A DNA stretch of 64,000 nt from Streptomyces dengpaensis. Lineage in GTDB: Bacteria > Actinomycetota > Actinomycetes > Streptomycetales > Streptomycetaceae. The position numbers and the translations under genes are program-made. Where the stretch lies: the NCBI RefSeq assembly GCF_002946835.1, contig NZ_CP026652.1, positions 4,030,001-4,094,000 on the forward strand. The letters are read 5' to 3'. The number at the start of each line of letters is the position of its first letter. Position 1 is the first letter of the stretch. Below the pieces are notes generated by a model. That model was not told the origin of the DNA. It saw only the letters and a program-made list of their open reading frames with translations, and did no database searches. Shown piece by piece: positions 8,370-17,985 of the stretch.

Positions 8370-9902
8370 TCAGCCCTCACCGCAGATCTTCAGGCCCACC
8401 GGCGTCCCGCACGGCAGATGTCCGTGCGTGCGGATCACTTGCTGGCCGCTGCCCCGGCTGACGTAGGTGAGGAAACTGGAGGCGAGGGAGTCGGCGGGCG
8501 GGTCGCCGTAGGTGTAGGCGTACTCGATCTCCCGGTACGGATAGTCGGCCACGCCGTGTTCGAGCTGCTCGACCGACGGCTCGTGGCCGTCGAGGGTGAG
8601 CCGGTGCAGCCCCTTGTTGCCGGTGGCGAGGTTGAGTTCGCTGTAGCCGATCGCGCCCGGCAGCTTGGCCACCGTGGCCAGCACCTGGTCGGTGGAGTCG
8701 AGTTCGCAGCGCACCACGGGCGCCGTGGGGTCGTCCTTGTGGATGCAGTCCAGCGAGGAGTTCGCTATCTCGCCGCGGCCCAGGACTTCCCGCTGGAAGA
8801 CCTGCCGGGTACCGGAGTTGGCGTCCCGGCTGACCAGCAGGACGGGCAGGTCGGGGCCGCCGAGCTGCTTCCAGTTCCTGATCTCGCCGCGGTAGATACG
8901 GCGCACGTCTTCGAGCGAGAGGTTGTAGACGGGGTTCTTGTTGTTGACGACCAGCGTGAAGACCGAGACGGCGACCCGGCTTTCGCGCAGCTCCGGGAAG
9001 CCGCCCGGCTTGGGCCCGTCGGACAGCGCGACGACGGGCGGGGAGCCCTTCTTGGACGCGCCTCCGGAGGTGCGCAGTTCACGCACACCGGCCGTGCTGC
9101 CGTGCGCGTCCACCGTGATGGTGGCGCCCTCGCAGTCCTTCTCGTACTTGTCGGCCAGCTCCCGCACGACGGGCGCGAAAGCCGTCGAGCCGATGACCTT
9201 CAACTCGCCCTTCTGGCAGCCGATCGGGGGCCGGGCATCGTCGCGCAGCACGACGATCAGCGCGAGCGTGACGACGCACACGGTCAGCATCACGGTGATC
9301 AGCCGGGCCGCCCGGCTGAACAGCGGCGGCTGTTCGTCCGGTGTCGTACTGCGGTTGGGGCTGACCTCACCGTCCCGGATGCCGCCTATGAGCCGTACCT
9401 CGCTGCCCACATGGCCGCCCGACAGCAGCACGAGCAGCTTGAAGTGCTCGCCCCGGTTGAGCGGGACGCGCGGGATGCGCAGGGTGCCGTCGTCGTAGTC
9501 GAGGCCCGCGGACGGGGTGAAGTGGTCCATGAGGTGGTCGGTGCCGGTCGGCTGGGTCACCGAGACACCGCGGATCGTGCGGCCCGCGAACACGGCGGTC
9601 AGGCCGTGGAGTTCACGTCCCGTGTAGTCGTTGTCCGCGATGCTCTGCGATCCGTCGTTCTCGATCCGCAGCAGCACGAAGGTGGCGTCCGCCATGCCCG
9701 GCGCCTCGTCGAACCAGCCGAGCCGCACATTGGCCCGCCCGGAACTCACGTTCTCACCGATCGGGTTGTCCATCTGTACGCGGTACCCGATCCGCTTGCG
9801 CCGTGGCACCCGGCGCTCGTACCAGACCATCACGGCGGACGCGACGATACCGATCACAGCGGTCCCGACGGCCACGACGTTCTCTGCGCTGAGCCATTCC
9901 AC
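8370..9902 (-). CDS. membrane protein with extracytoplasmic phosphate-binding-type (PstS-like) domain
   Basis: The protein has 510 residues. A membrane helix at about 8-28 is followed by a roughly 165-residue beta-rich domain, a second membrane helix at about 197-218, and then a C-terminal domain of some 280 residues. That last domain has the PBP-like pattern of PstS: LKVIGSTAFAPVVRELADKY, then SVFTLVVNNKNP, IYRGEIRNWKQLGG and SRDANSGTRQVFQREVL. In PstS the Ser/Thr-Gly turns bind phosphate. No pst transporter genes are adjacent, and the next gene is a Ser/Thr kinase in the same direction. A sensory or scavenging role for a phosphate-like ligand is inference. Confidence 0.8.
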   Translation of the reverse strand: MEWLSAENVVAVGTAVIGIVASAVMVWYERRVPRRKRIGYRVQMDNPIGENVSSGRANVRLGWFDEAPGMADATFVLLRIENDGSQSIADNDYTGRELHGLTAVFAGRTIRGVSVTQPTGTDHLMDHFTPSAGLDYDDGTLRIPRVPLNRGEHFKLLVLLSGGHVGSEVRLIGGIRDGEVSPNRSTTPDEQPPLFSRAARLITVMLTVCVVTLALIVVLRDDARPPIGCQKGELKVIGSTAFAPVVRELADKYEKDCEGATITVDAHGSTAGVRELRTSGGASKKGSPPVVALSDGPKPGGFPELRESRVAVSVFTLVVNNKNPVYNLSLEDVRRIYRGEIRNWKQLGGPDLPVLLVSRDANSGTRQVFQREVLGRGEIANSSLDCIHKDDPTAPVVRCELDSTDQVLATVAKLPGAIGYSELNLATGNKGLHRLTLDGHEPSVEQLEHGVADYPYREIEYAYTYGDPPADSLASSFLTYVSRGSGQQVIRTHGHLPCGTPVGLKICGEG

Positions 9903-10044
9903 TTGGCACTCCCCCGAGCCCTACGGTGGGGGGTCACCGTACGGCCCGGGACGGGAACGCCCCGCGTACGCCGGGTGAAATCCATCAGCCTTTCACGGTA
10001 ATTGACGTCTCGTCAGCTACCTCTCCCGGGCGGCTACCGCCTTG

Positions 10045-12135
10045 TCACTGCGGGTCCGTGCTCCCCCTCGTGTACGTCAGTGCCTCGCCCGAGTCCGTGT
10101 TCACGCGGCGCAGGCTGCCGTCCGGGAGGACGGTGACCTCGGAGGCGGCGCCCGGGGAGCAGGAGGAGGCCGGTTCGCCGACGGTGACCTTGGAGGGGCC
10201 GATCTCCAGGGGGCCGCCGGCGACCGGGGCCCCGGCCAGCTCGGCCTTGAAGACGCAGTGGTAGGTGCCGCTGCCCGCCGGTCCGTCCGCGACGAGCGAG
10301 AGGACGGTGTCGCCCACCTCGCCCTGCTGGATGGTCAGTTGGCGGGTGTTGTGGCCCGTCGCGTTGTCGATGCTGGTGTTCCAGGTACCGAGGAACTCCT
10401 CCGGGATCGCGCCGGCCTGGGACGTCTGCGGGCTCGGCGACTCGGAGGTCGGGGATGGCTCCGGCGTACTCGCGCTCGCGCCCGGTGGCGTGGACGCGCT
10501 GGGCGACGTGGACGCACCGGCGTTCTTCTTGTCGTCGCTCCCGCTGCCCTTCATCAGCGTGTACACACTGCCGCCCGCGGCGAGCGCGACGACCAGGGCC
10601 ACGACGACCAGAAGAGCGGTGGAGCGGCCGCTTCGCCGCGGGGGTTCGGCTTGCGGGGGGAGCGGGGCGACTCCGGGGCCGTACGGGGGTGTCGGGCCGT
10701 ACGGGGGTGTCGAGCCGTACGGCGGCTGCTGCGCGCCCCAGCCGCCCTGCTGGGGGTAGCCGTAGGCGGGGTGGGCCGCGCCCGGGGCGCCGGGCTGGGG
10801 GTGCTGTTGCGCGTGGTGTTGGGGATAGCCGTACGCGGCGGGCGGGGCGGCCGGAGGGGGCGTCTGGCCCGCGCCCGCTCCCGCGATCATCGTGGGGAGG
10901 TGGTTGAGGGGGGCGGGCTGCCCGGGTGCGGGCGGGGCGGGGCTGTCCTCGACCGAGGCGGGAGCGTGTTCGGGGGAGGCTTCGGGGGTGGGGGGATCGG
11001 TCGGGGCAGGTGCGGCAGGGGGCTTGGAGAGGTTCGGCGTGGCGGCCAGGGCCGGGGGTACGGCGGGCGGTCCGGCCGGGGCCGGCGGCACGGCGGGAAT
11101 GCCCGGCGCGGGAACAGCGGCGGCACCCGGCGCGGGAGCGACACCCGGCGCAGGCCCAGCGGCACCACCCGGCGCGGGAACGGCCGGCGGCGCAGGAGTC
11201 ATGCCCGGCGTCTCGTCAGGGTCCTCCGTGTCCAGCAACTGCACCGCGTGCCGCCCGAGTTGGGCCACCAGTGTGCTCGGCAGCCATGGATCACGCGTGC
11301 GCCCGTCCAGGACGGTGTCCTCCGCGCCGGTGCGCTCCAGGATCTCGGCGAGGCTGGGCCGGGCGGCGGGGACCTTACGCAGACAGTCGCGTACGAGGTC
11401 GGCGAGGCCCTCGGGCAGGCCCTCCAGGTCGGGTTCCTCCTGCGCGATGCGGAACATCATCGCGTGCACACCGCTGTTGGCCGTCCCGAAGGGAAGGGCG
11501 CCCGTGGCGGCGTACGACAGGACCGAGCCGAGGCAGAAGACGTCGCACGCGGGCGTGATGCGGTCGCCGCGGACCTGCTCGGGGGCCATGAAACCGGGCG
11601 AGCCCACGAGCGCGCCGGTGCGCGTGAGGCCGCCGTCGGTCACCGTCTCCAGGGCGCGCGCGATCCCGAAGTCGATGACGCGCGGGCCGTCGATGGTGAC
11701 GAGCACGTTCGAGGGCTTGAGGTCGCGGTGGATGAGCCCCGCGACGTGGATGTCCTGGAGCGCGTGCGCGAGCCCGGCGGCGAGGATGCGGACGGAACGC
11801 TCGGGGAGCGCGCCGTGGTCGTGGCCGACGACCGTCTGCAGGGACGGTCCGGCGACGTAACCGGTGGCCACCCACGGGATCCGGGCCTCCGTGTCCGCGT
11901 CGAGGACGGGCGCGGTCCAGTACCCGCCGACCCGCCGCGCGGCCTGCACCTCCTGCCGGAAGCGGGCCCGGAACTCCTCCTGCGCGGCGAGCTCCTCGCG
12001 CACCAGCTTGACGGCGACGGTACGCCCCCGGTCGGACCGTGCGAGATACACCTGCCCCATCCCGCCGGCACCCAGGCGTGCCAACAGCCGATACGCCCCG
12101 ATCCTCTGTGGATCCCCGGACCCCAGCTTCTCCAT
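10045..12135 (-). CDS. membrane-anchored serine/threonine protein kinase (PknB type)
   Basis: The protein has 696 residues. An N-terminal Hanks-type kinase domain (about 14-275) has the glycine loop LGAGGMGQVYLA, the lysine in VAVKLV, the catalytic HRDLKPSN, the DFGIA metal site and the substrate loop VGSPGFMAPEQ. A long Pro/Ala/Gly/Tyr-rich linker includes PPYG repeats. One membrane helix lies at about 500-520 (LLVVVALVVALAAGG), and a roughly 175-residue extracellular domain with two spaced cysteines follows. There are no PASTA repeats, so it is not the cell-wall PknB itself. The ATG at 12135 follows GGAGGGTGG. The PstS-like gene lies downstream. Confidence 0.93.
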   Translation of the reverse strand: MEKLGSGDPQRIGAYRLLARLGAGGMGQVYLARSDRGRTVAVKLVREELAAQEEFRARFRQEVQAARRVGGYWTAPVLDADTEARIPWVATGYVAGPSLQTVVGHDHGALPERSVRILAAGLAHALQDIHVAGLIHRDLKPSNVLVTIDGPRVIDFGIARALETVTDGGLTRTGALVGSPGFMAPEQVRGDRITPACDVFCLGSVLSYAATGALPFGTANSGVHAMMFRIAQEEPDLEGLPEGLADLVRDCLRKVPAARPSLAEILERTGAEDTVLDGRTRDPWLPSTLVAQLGRHAVQLLDTEDPDETPGMTPAPPAVPAPGGAAGPAPGVAPAPGAAAVPAPGIPAVPPAPAGPPAVPPALAATPNLSKPPAAPAPTDPPTPEASPEHAPASVEDSPAPPAPGQPAPLNHLPTMIAGAGAGQTPPPAAPPAAYGYPQHHAQQHPQPGAPGAAHPAYGYPQQGGWGAQQPPYGSTPPYGPTPPYGPGVAPLPPQAEPPRRSGRSTALLVVVALVVALAAGGSVYTLMKGSGSDDKKNAGASTSPSASTPPGASASTPEPSPTSESPSPQTSQAGAIPEEFLGTWNTSIDNATGHNTRQLTIQQGEVGDTVLSLVADGPAGSGTYHCVFKAELAGAPVAGGPLEIGPSKVTVGEPASSCSPGAASEVTVLPDGSLRRVNTDSGEALTYTRGSTDPQ

Positions 12136-12351
12136 GGCTGCACCACCCTCCCCCGTACGTGTGCAACAGATCGAGAATAGTGCGCGGTCACGACGGTGGA
12201 ACCGGGAGTTCTGCACAGTTCAGCAACGGGTGTGCCGCGCTCCGCGCGCGTAAGCACGGCGGGTAAGCACGACAGACTGTCGCGGAAACCACCTGTCCAC
12301 AGACAGGACGCCCATGTCGCGTCCGCTCCGTGGACATTTACGCTGCGGCCC

Positions 12352-13707
12352 ATGACCCCTCAGCCCAACCCTCAGGTCGGCGCCGCCGTGAAGGCCGCGG
12401 ACCGTGCGCATGTGTTCCACTCCTGGTCCGCGCAGGAGCTCGTCGACCCGCTCGCCGTCGCCGGCGCGGAGGGGTCGTACTTCTGGGACTACGAAGGCAA
12501 GCGGTATCTGGACTTCTCCAGCGGGCTCGTCTTCACCAACATCGGATACCAGCACCCGAAGGTCGTCGCCGCGATCCAGGAGCAGGCCGCGACCCTGACC
12601 ACGTTCGCGCCCGCCTTCGCCGTCGAGGCGCGCTCGGAGGCGGCCCGGCTGATCGCCGAGCGGACGCCCGGCGACCTGGACAAGATCTTCTTCACCAACG
12701 GCGGCGCCGACGCCGTGGAGCACGCCGTGCGCATGGCGCGGCTGCACACGGGCCGCCCGAAGGTGCTGTCGGCGTACCGCTCGTACCACGGTGGTACGCA
12801 GCAGGCCGTCAACATCACCGGCGACCCGCGCCGCTGGGCCTCCGACAGCGCCACCGCCGGCGTCGTGCACTTCTGGGCGCCGTACCTGTACCGGTCGCGG
12901 TTCTACGCCGAGACCGAGGAACAGGAGTGCGCGCGCGCCCTTGAGCACCTGGAGACGACCATCGCCTTCGAGGGGCCGTCGACCGTCGCCGCGATCATCC
13001 TGGAGACCATTCCGGGAACCGCGGGGATCATGGTGCCGCCGCCGGGCTATCTGGCCGGGGTGCGTGAGCTGTGCGACAAGTACGGGATCGTGTTCATCCT
13101 CGACGAGGTCATGGCCGGGTTCGGGCGGACCGGTGAGTGGTTCGCGGCGGATCTGTTCGGCGTGGTGCCGGACCTGATGACCTTCGCGAAGGGTGTGAAC
13201 TCCGGGTACGTGCCGCTGGGCGGTGTCGCCATCTCCGGGGAGATCGCGGAGACCTTCGGGAAGCGGCCGTACCCGGGCGGGCTGACGTACTCCGGGCATC
13301 CGCTGGCCTGTGCCGCCGCCGTCGCGACGATCAACGTCATGGCGGAGGAGGGCGTCGTCGAGAACGCCGCGCGCATCGGTGAGACCGTGCTCGGGCCCGG
13401 GCTGCGGGAGCTCGCCGCGCGGCACCCGAGTGTGGGTGAGGTGCGCGGTACGGGGGTCTTCTGGGCGCTGGAGCTGGTGAAGGACCGGGAGACCCGGGAG
13501 CCGCTGGTGCCCTACAACGCGGCCGGTGAGGCGAACGCGCCGATGGCCGCGTTCGGGGCTGCCGCGAAGGCGCACGGTCTGTGGCCGTTCATCAACATGA
13601 ACCGGACCCATGTGGTGCCGCCGTGCAATGTGTCCGAGACCGAGCTGAAGGAAGGCCTGGCGGCTCTGGACGCGGCGCTGTCCGTGGCGGACGAGTACGT
13701 GGCGTGA
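12352..13707 (+). CDS. class III (omega) aminotransferase, PLP-dependent
   Basis: This 451-residue fold-type I class III aminotransferase transfers an amino group from an omega-amino acid or amine to a keto acid. Visible are FTNGGADAVEHAVRMAR (cofactor phosphate region), the YRSYHGGT segment, the aspartate in FILDEVMAGFGRTG that contacts the PLP ring nitrogen, and the Schiff-base lysine in MTFAKGVNSGYVP. Substrate cannot be set from sequence. The ATG at 12352 lacks a Shine-Dalgarno sequence; a TACGCT box ends 9 bases upstream with TGTCGC 18 bases further up, so the mRNA may be leaderless. A GntR-type regulator follows. Confidence 0.92.
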   Translation: MTPQPNPQVGAAVKAADRAHVFHSWSAQELVDPLAVAGAEGSYFWDYEGKRYLDFSSGLVFTNIGYQHPKVVAAIQEQAATLTTFAPAFAVEARSEAARLIAERTPGDLDKIFFTNGGADAVEHAVRMARLHTGRPKVLSAYRSYHGGTQQAVNITGDPRRWASDSATAGVVHFWAPYLYRSRFYAETEEQECARALEHLETTIAFEGPSTVAAIILETIPGTAGIMVPPPGYLAGVRELCDKYGIVFILDEVMAGFGRTGEWFAADLFGVVPDLMTFAKGVNSGYVPLGGVAISGEIAETFGKRPYPGGLTYSGHPLACAAAVATINVMAEEGVVENAARIGETVLGPGLRELAARHPSVGEVRGTGVFWALELVKDRETREPLVPYNAAGEANAPMAAFGAAAKAHGLWPFINMNRTHVVPPCNVSETELKEGLAALDAALSVADEYVA

Positions 13708-13719
13708 GGCCGGAGGGGG

Positions 13720-13821
13720 TTTCGCCCCCTCCGCCCCTACCCGTCCCGTACCTGGAGGGCTCCGCCCCCCAGACCCCCCGTATCGCGCTGCGCGCTCGTC
13801 CTCAAACGCCGGACGGGCTGA
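13720..13821. repeat. dispersed Streptomyces intergenic repeat, copy 2
   Basis: This copy follows the aminotransferase stop. It has the order CCCCTCCGCCCCTACCCGTC, a hairpin (GGAGGGCTCCGCCCCCC), a GCGCTGCGCGCTCG segment and the core CTCAAACGCCGGACGGGCTG. It probably acts as, or lies next to, a terminator. Confidence 0.85.
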
Positions 13822-13907
13822 ATTCTCCCCCCACCGCGTATGGTGGCCTGCTCGGAGAGATACGCGAGCAGGACCATGTACCCACGGAATGGGGAAAGCG
13901 AGACGCC

Positions 13908-14603
13908 ATGTCCGGCAGCGGCGGCAATGGGGTGGTGACCCGCAGCACCCTGCGGCAGCAGATCGCGGACGCGCTCCGCGACGAGGTGCTCGCAGGCCGT
14001 CTCCAGCCGGGCCAGGAGTTCACGGTGAAGGAGATCGCCGAGCAGTACGGCGTCTCCGCGACCCCCGTCCGCGAGGCCCTGGTCGACCTGTCGGCGCAGG
14101 GCCTGCTGGAGGCGGACCAGCACCGCGGCTTCCGCGTGCACGAGTACTCCCCCGCCGACTACCGCGGCATGATCGAGGCCCGCGGCCTGGTCACGGACGG
14201 CATGTTCCACAGCCTCGCCGCGAGCGGCATGAAGCAGCTCAGCGCCCCCCGCGCCGCCGCGGCCCTCGCGGCCGTCCGCCGCCGGGGCGAGGAGGCCCAG
14301 CGCGCCGCCACCGCCGGCGAGCTGAACATCCTCATCGGCTACGACCTCCGCTTCTGGCGCGAGCTCAGCGGGCTCTTCGACAACCCCTACCTCACCGACT
14401 TCCTGCACCGGCTGCGCGTCCAGACCTGGGTCTGCACGGTCCAGCACCTGCGCCAGGTCGACGACCTGAAGGGCTACCTGTGGTCGGGCCACACGGAACT
14501 CGTGGATGTCCTCGCCCTCCGCGACCATGCGGCGGCCCGCGCGATCGTCGCGGAGTACAACGCCCACGCACTGGCCCTCATCGAGCGCCTGGCCGCGGAG
14601 TGA
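13908..14603 (+). CDS. GntR family transcriptional regulator (FadR/FCD subfamily)
   Basis: The protein has 231 residues. The winged helix-turn-helix (about 12-75) contains LRQQIADALRDEVLAGRLQP, then FTVKEIAEQYGVSATPVREAL and GFRVHEYS. A C-terminal all-helical FCD-type domain (about 85-225) includes LRFWRELSGLFDNPYLTDFL and a final HTELVDVLALRDHAAARAIV helix. Such regulators usually respond to organic acids. The ATG at 13908 is preceded by GGGGA about 12 bases away. The nearest likely target is the aminotransferase upstream, but no clear operator was seen. Confidence 0.9.
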   Translation: MSGSGGNGVVTRSTLRQQIADALRDEVLAGRLQPGQEFTVKEIAEQYGVSATPVREALVDLSAQGLLEADQHRGFRVHEYSPADYRGMIEARGLVTDGMFHSLAASGMKQLSAPRAAAALAAVRRRGEEAQRAATAGELNILIGYDLRFWRELSGLFDNPYLTDFLHRLRVQTWVCTVQHLRQVDDLKGYLWSGHTELVDVLALRDHAAARAIVAEYNAHALALIERLAAE

Positions 14604-14655
14604 GGGCGGCACGTGGCCACCGAGTGAGGGCCGCGCGTTTTCAGCCGGTGGGGCA

Positions 14656-14740
14656 GGGCCTCAGCCCGTCCGGCGTTTGAGGACGAGCCTTTCGGGCGAT
14701 CGGGGGGTTCGGGGGCGGAGCCCCGGAGGCGGCACCCACA
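14656..14740. repeat. dispersed Streptomyces intergenic repeat, copy 3 (opposite orientation)
   Basis: The core CAGCCCGTCCGGCGTTTGAG is followed by a GGGGGCGGAGCCCCGG hairpin. This copy is inverted relative to the one at 13720, so the GntR gene is bracketed by two copies facing each other. Confidence 0.8.
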
Positions 14741-14849
14741 CCCCCGGCCACCGGGAACCGAGAGTTGCGCACCGAGCCTTCCCAAGACCGCCGCGCGCAC
14801 TACGCTGCCCTGACCACCCTGCACCCCAAGGAGCCAGAGGAGCCGTCTG

Positions 14850-15500
14850 TTGGCCTGTGACCTGTGGTTGGTCCCACTCGTCGACGTGCTGTGCCACACC
14901 CCCGACAACCCCTTCGCCGAGGAACTCGCGCTCTACGACAAGGTGCTGGGCGAGGCCGGACTCCCACCGGTCCCGGTGTACGCGTACATGCCGGGGCTGT
15001 CGGGCGACGTGGCCCCGGTCGCCGGGTTCGACTACGACGCGCTGCACTTCCTGCGCCGCGCGTATCTGCTCCAGATGTGCGGGCTCGCGGTGACGCCGGT
15101 GGACGAACTGGGCGGCGACTACGAGCAGCTTCTCGAGATGTTCGAGTCGAACGCCCAGAAGTCGCACCTGGTCTGGCACTACGACCACGCGGGCGCGTAC
15201 GTCCCCGTCGACTTCCCGCACCCGCTCGCCAACGACGAACTCCTCGCGGGCGGCGGCCCCTTGGGCTCCTCCCAGACCCTGCTGCGCGAACTCGAGTTCG
15301 TCGCCCCGTCGATCGGCATCGATCCGGCCAACCCCCCGGCTGCCCCGCACCCTCCCATGGCACCCACGGAGCTGGAGGAACCGGCCGCCCCCGCTCCCTA
15401 CGACGCCAGCCCCTTCGCCCGCGAACGCCATGTCTGGCTGGGCCTCCACGCGGCGGCGACCCGGAGCCTCGCCCAGGGCTCGATGATCATCTTCAGCTAG
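14850..15500 (+). CDS. conserved hypothetical protein
   Basis: The product is an acidic soluble protein of 216 residues that I do not recognise. It begins with a hydrophobic LWLVPLVDVLCHTPDNPF segment, has a compact middle with EQLLEMFESNAQKSHLVWHYD, a Pro/Ala-rich linker, and a basic end. Codon use is typical of the host, so it is a real gene. The start is TTG at 14850, 7 bases after GAGGAG. It converges on purA across a strong terminator hairpin. No signal peptide or membrane span is apparent. Confidence 0.75.
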   Translation: MACDLWLVPLVDVLCHTPDNPFAEELALYDKVLGEAGLPPVPVYAYMPGLSGDVAPVAGFDYDALHFLRRAYLLQMCGLAVTPVDELGGDYEQLLEMFESNAQKSHLVWHYDHAGAYVPVDFPHPLANDELLAGGGPLGSSQTLLRELEFVAPSIGIDPANPPAAPHPPMAPTELEEPAAPAPYDASPFARERHVWLGLHAAATRSLAQGSMIIFS

Positions 15501-15571
15501 GGCCTGTCCGGCGGATCAGGTCGCAGAGAAGCAACGGCACCGATCATGGGACGGAGGCCGTATCCCCGGAT

Positions 15572-15609
15572 ATGAGTACGCCCCCGGATGTCTCCGGGGG
15601 CGTACTCAT
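15572..15609. terminator. bidirectional terminator between the hypothetical gene and purA
   Basis: A perfect 17-bp stem (ATGAGTACGCCCCCGGA and its complement) with a TGTC loop lies between the stops at 15500 and 15651. It can serve both converging genes. Confidence 0.9.
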
Positions 15610-15650
15610 GCGAGGAGGTGCTGAACCGCCGTATCAGACGGCCGGGTTGA

Positions 15651-16934
15651 CTAGATGAACGAGTTGATCTCGATCGTCTCGTCACGCCCCGGGCCGACCC
15701 CGATCGCCGAGATCGGCGCGCCGGACATGTCCTCGAGCGCCTTGACGTACGCCTGGGCGTTCTTCGGAAGGTCCTCGAAGGTCTTGGCCTTGGTGATGTC
15801 CTCGGACCAGCCGGGGAGGTTCTCGTAGACCGGCTTCGCGTGGTGGAAGTCGGTCTGGGAGTACGGGAGTTCCTCGACGCGCTTGCCGTCGATCTCGTAC
15901 GCCACGCAGACCGGGATCTCCTCCCAGCCGGTCAGCACGTCCAGCTTGGTGAGGAAGAAGTCGGTCAGACCGTTCACGCGGGTCGCATAGCGGGCGATCA
16001 CCGCGTCGAACCAGCCACAGCGGCGGTCACGGCCGGTCGTCACGCCCCGCTCGCCGCCGATGCGGCGCAGCGCCTCACCGTCCTCGTCGAACAGCTCCGT
16101 CGGGAACGGGCCCGCGCCGACGCGGGTCGTGTACGCCTTGAGGATGCCGATGACCCGGCTGATCTTCGTCGGGCCGACGCCCGCGCCGGTGCAGGCACCA
16201 CCGGCGGTCGGGTTGCTGGACGTGACGAACGGATACGTACCGTGGTCGATGTCCAGCAGCGTGCCCTGACCGCCCTCGAAGAGCACGACCTTGTCGTCGT
16301 CGAGCGCGTCGTTGAGGATCAGGGTGGTGTCGGCGACGTACGGCTTCAGCCGGTCCGCGTAGGTCAGCAGCTCCTCGACGACCTGGCCCGCCTCGATGGC
16401 GCGACGGTTGTAGAGCTTGGTGAGCAGCTGGTTCTTGACGTCGAGGGCCGCTTCGACCTTCTGCGTCAGGATCGACTCGTCGTACAGGTCCTGGATGCGG
16501 ATGCCGACGCGGTTGATCTTGTCCGCGTACGTCGGACCGATGCCGCGCCCGGTCGTACCGATCTTGCGCTTGCCGAGGAAGCGCTCGGTGACCTTGTCCA
16601 CCGTCACGTTGTACGGCGTGATGATGTGCGCGTTTCCGCTGATCAGAAGCTTGGAGGTGTCGACGCCGCGCTCGCCCAGTCCGTTCAGCTCGGAGAACAG
16701 GACCGACGGGTCGACGACGACTCCGTTTCCGATCACCGGAGTGCACTCCGGAGTGAGGATCCCGGAAGGGAGGAGGTGGAGGGCGTACTTCTGGTCGCCC
16801 ACGACTACCGTGTGGCCGGCGTTGTTGCCGCCCTGGTAGCGCACCACATAGTCCACGGATCCACCGAGCAGGTCGGTGGCCTTTCCCTTGCCTTCGTCAC
16901 CCCACTGAGCACCGAGCAGCACAAGTGCGGGCAC
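15651..16934 (-). CDS. purA: adenylosuccinate synthetase
   Basis: The 427-residue enzyme joins IMP and aspartate with GTP hydrolysis, the first committed step to AMP. Visible motifs are the P-loop-like [16 protein letters not shown], the catalytic [44 protein letters not shown] and the GTP-binding end [14 protein letters not shown] chose the GTG at 16934 (VPALVLLG) because GGAAGGGG lies 9 bases upstream and the length then matches the family. It is transcribed alone and divergently from the diacylglycerol-kinase-like gene, with a strong hairpin in between. Confidence 0.97.
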   Translation of the reverse strand: MPALVLLGAQWGDEGKGKATDLLGGSVDYVVRYQGGNNAGHTVVVGDQKYALHLLPSGILTPECTPVIGNGVVVDPSVLFSELNGLGERGVDTSKLLISGNAHIITPYNVTVDKVTERFLGKRKIGTTGRGIGPTYADKINRVGIRIQDLYDESILTQKVEAALDVKNQLLTKLYNRRAIEAGQVVEELLTYADRLKPYVADTTLILNDALDDDKVVLFEGGQGTLLDIDHGTYPFVTSSNPTAGGACTGAGVGPTKISRVIGILKAYTTRVGAGPFPTELFDEDGEALRRIGGERGVTTGRDRRCGWFDAVIARYATRVNGLTDFFLTKLDVLTGWEEIPVCVAYEIDGKRVEELPYSQTDFHHAKPVYENLPGWSEDITKAKTFEDLPKNAQAYVKALEDMSGAPISAIGVGPGRDETIEINSFI

Positions 16935-17064
16935 AGGCGTACACCCCTTCCGGGCGGGGCATGTCCAAGGTCGGGGACGTACGCGGCTGGTTTTCGATAC
17001 GGCTGCGTACGCCGGCGACCTCCTTTGGCCGCGACCGTCCCACCGGATGCCCCGGAATAGACGA

Positions 17065-17092
17065 AGCCCCTGGCGCAATAGCGCAAGGGGCT
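17065..17092. promoter_or_regulatory. hairpin in the purA divergent intergenic region
   Basis: The arms AGCCCCTGGCGC and GCGCAAGGGGCT pair around AATA, with TCTT following on the plus strand. It lies 130 bp upstream of purA and 34 bp upstream of the plus-strand gene, so it could be a terminator for read-through or part of a purA leader. Confidence 0.6.
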
Positions 17093-17125
17093 CTTGCACA
17101 AAGATGCTACCCGAGGAAGCGAGGC

Positions 17126-17962
17126 ATGACCGAGGTGGCGGCTTCCGACCAGCTCCTGGTGGTCATCGACCCGGTCGCCCGACGGACGGACGGCGAGTCT
17201 GTACGGATCGCGAAAGACGTGCTCAGCGCGGGTGCGGCGACGAAAGTGTGCCTGCCGGACGGGCCCGAGGAATTCGCCCGGGCGCTGACCCGAAGAGGGT
17301 CCCGCCGACCGGTCGTGGTCGGCGACGACCGGGCCCTGCTGCGCGCGGTGTCGCTCCTCCACCGGCAGCGGGAGCTCGCCGCGTGCGCGCTGTCGCTGGT
17401 GCCGGTGGGGGGTGTGCTGTCCCTTGCCCGTTCCCTCGGCGTGCCGACGGGGGCCGTGGCGGCGGCCCGGGCCGTCCTCGACGGGGCCGAGCGGCGGCTC
17501 GACCTGCTCGTGGACGACAGCGACGGGGTGGTGCTGCGCGCGCTCCGCATCCCGTCGGCACCGTCCCCAGCGGCGCCTGCCGCGGCGTCGGCCAACCCCT
17601 GGCTGCGCACGTGCCAGACCCTGGTCCGCACCCTCGCCGCGCGTCCCGCCCGCCTGGCCTCCGTGCCGGGGCCCGGGCCCGCGCGGCTGCGGGTGGAGGT
17701 GGACGGGGTGCTGGTGGTGGACCTGGATCAGCCGGTCGCGGGGGTGTCCGTGGCGCCCGGGGTGTCGGGGGCGGCGGACGTGGAGGTCCGGCCGGTGTCC
17801 GTGGGGGCCGAGGCCGCGCCCCTGCGGGTCGTGGGGCGGCGGGTCACCGTGTCCGGGGCGGACTTCCGGTACCGGGCGGATGCGGTGGTGGGCGGGCCCG
17901 TACGGACGCGGACGTGGACGGTGCGGGAGGGGGCGTGGGGGCTGACGCTGCCGGCGGGGTGA
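17126..17962 (+). CDS. diacylglycerol-kinase-like protein with degenerate catalytic motif
   Basis: The 278-residue product has the outline of the DAGK/LCB5 lipid kinase fold: an opening [16 protein letters not shown] strand-loop, a [13 protein letters not shown] helix, [16 protein letters not shown], then [15 protein letters not shown], and a C-terminal beta domain. In active enzymes the first of these loops carries GGDGT and the second GTGNDFAR. Here they read VGDDR and VGGVLSLAR, so catalysis is doubtful. The ATG at 17126 has GAGGA 8 bases upstream. It may be a non-catalytic lipid-binding paralogue; that is inference. Confidence 0.65.
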   Translation: MTEVAASDQLLVVIDPVARRTDGESVRIAKDVLSAGAATKVCLPDGPEEFARALTRRGSRRPVVVGDDRALLRAVSLLHRQRELAACALSLVPVGGVLSLARSLGVPTGAVAAARAVLDGAERRLDLLVDDSDGVVLRALRIPSAPSPAAPAAASANPWLRTCQTLVRTLAARPARLASVPGPGPARLRVEVDGVLVVDLDQPVAGVSVAPGVSGAADVEVRPVSVGAEAAPLRVVGRRVTVSGADFRYRADAVVGGPVRTRTWTVREGAWGLTLPAG

Positions 17963-17985
17963 GCGGCGGGGGGTGAGCGCCGCGG

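Noticed and set aside
8418..10001. 527-residue plus-strand frame opposite the PstS-like membrane protein
   Set aside because: Composition is Arg/Gly/His-rich without domain pattern, while the reverse strand shows membrane helices and PBP motifs.
13581..13907. longer N-terminus of the GntR regulator
   Set aside because: The frame extends upstream through a dispersed repeat and into the aminotransferase gene; the HTH begins normally after the ATG at 13908.
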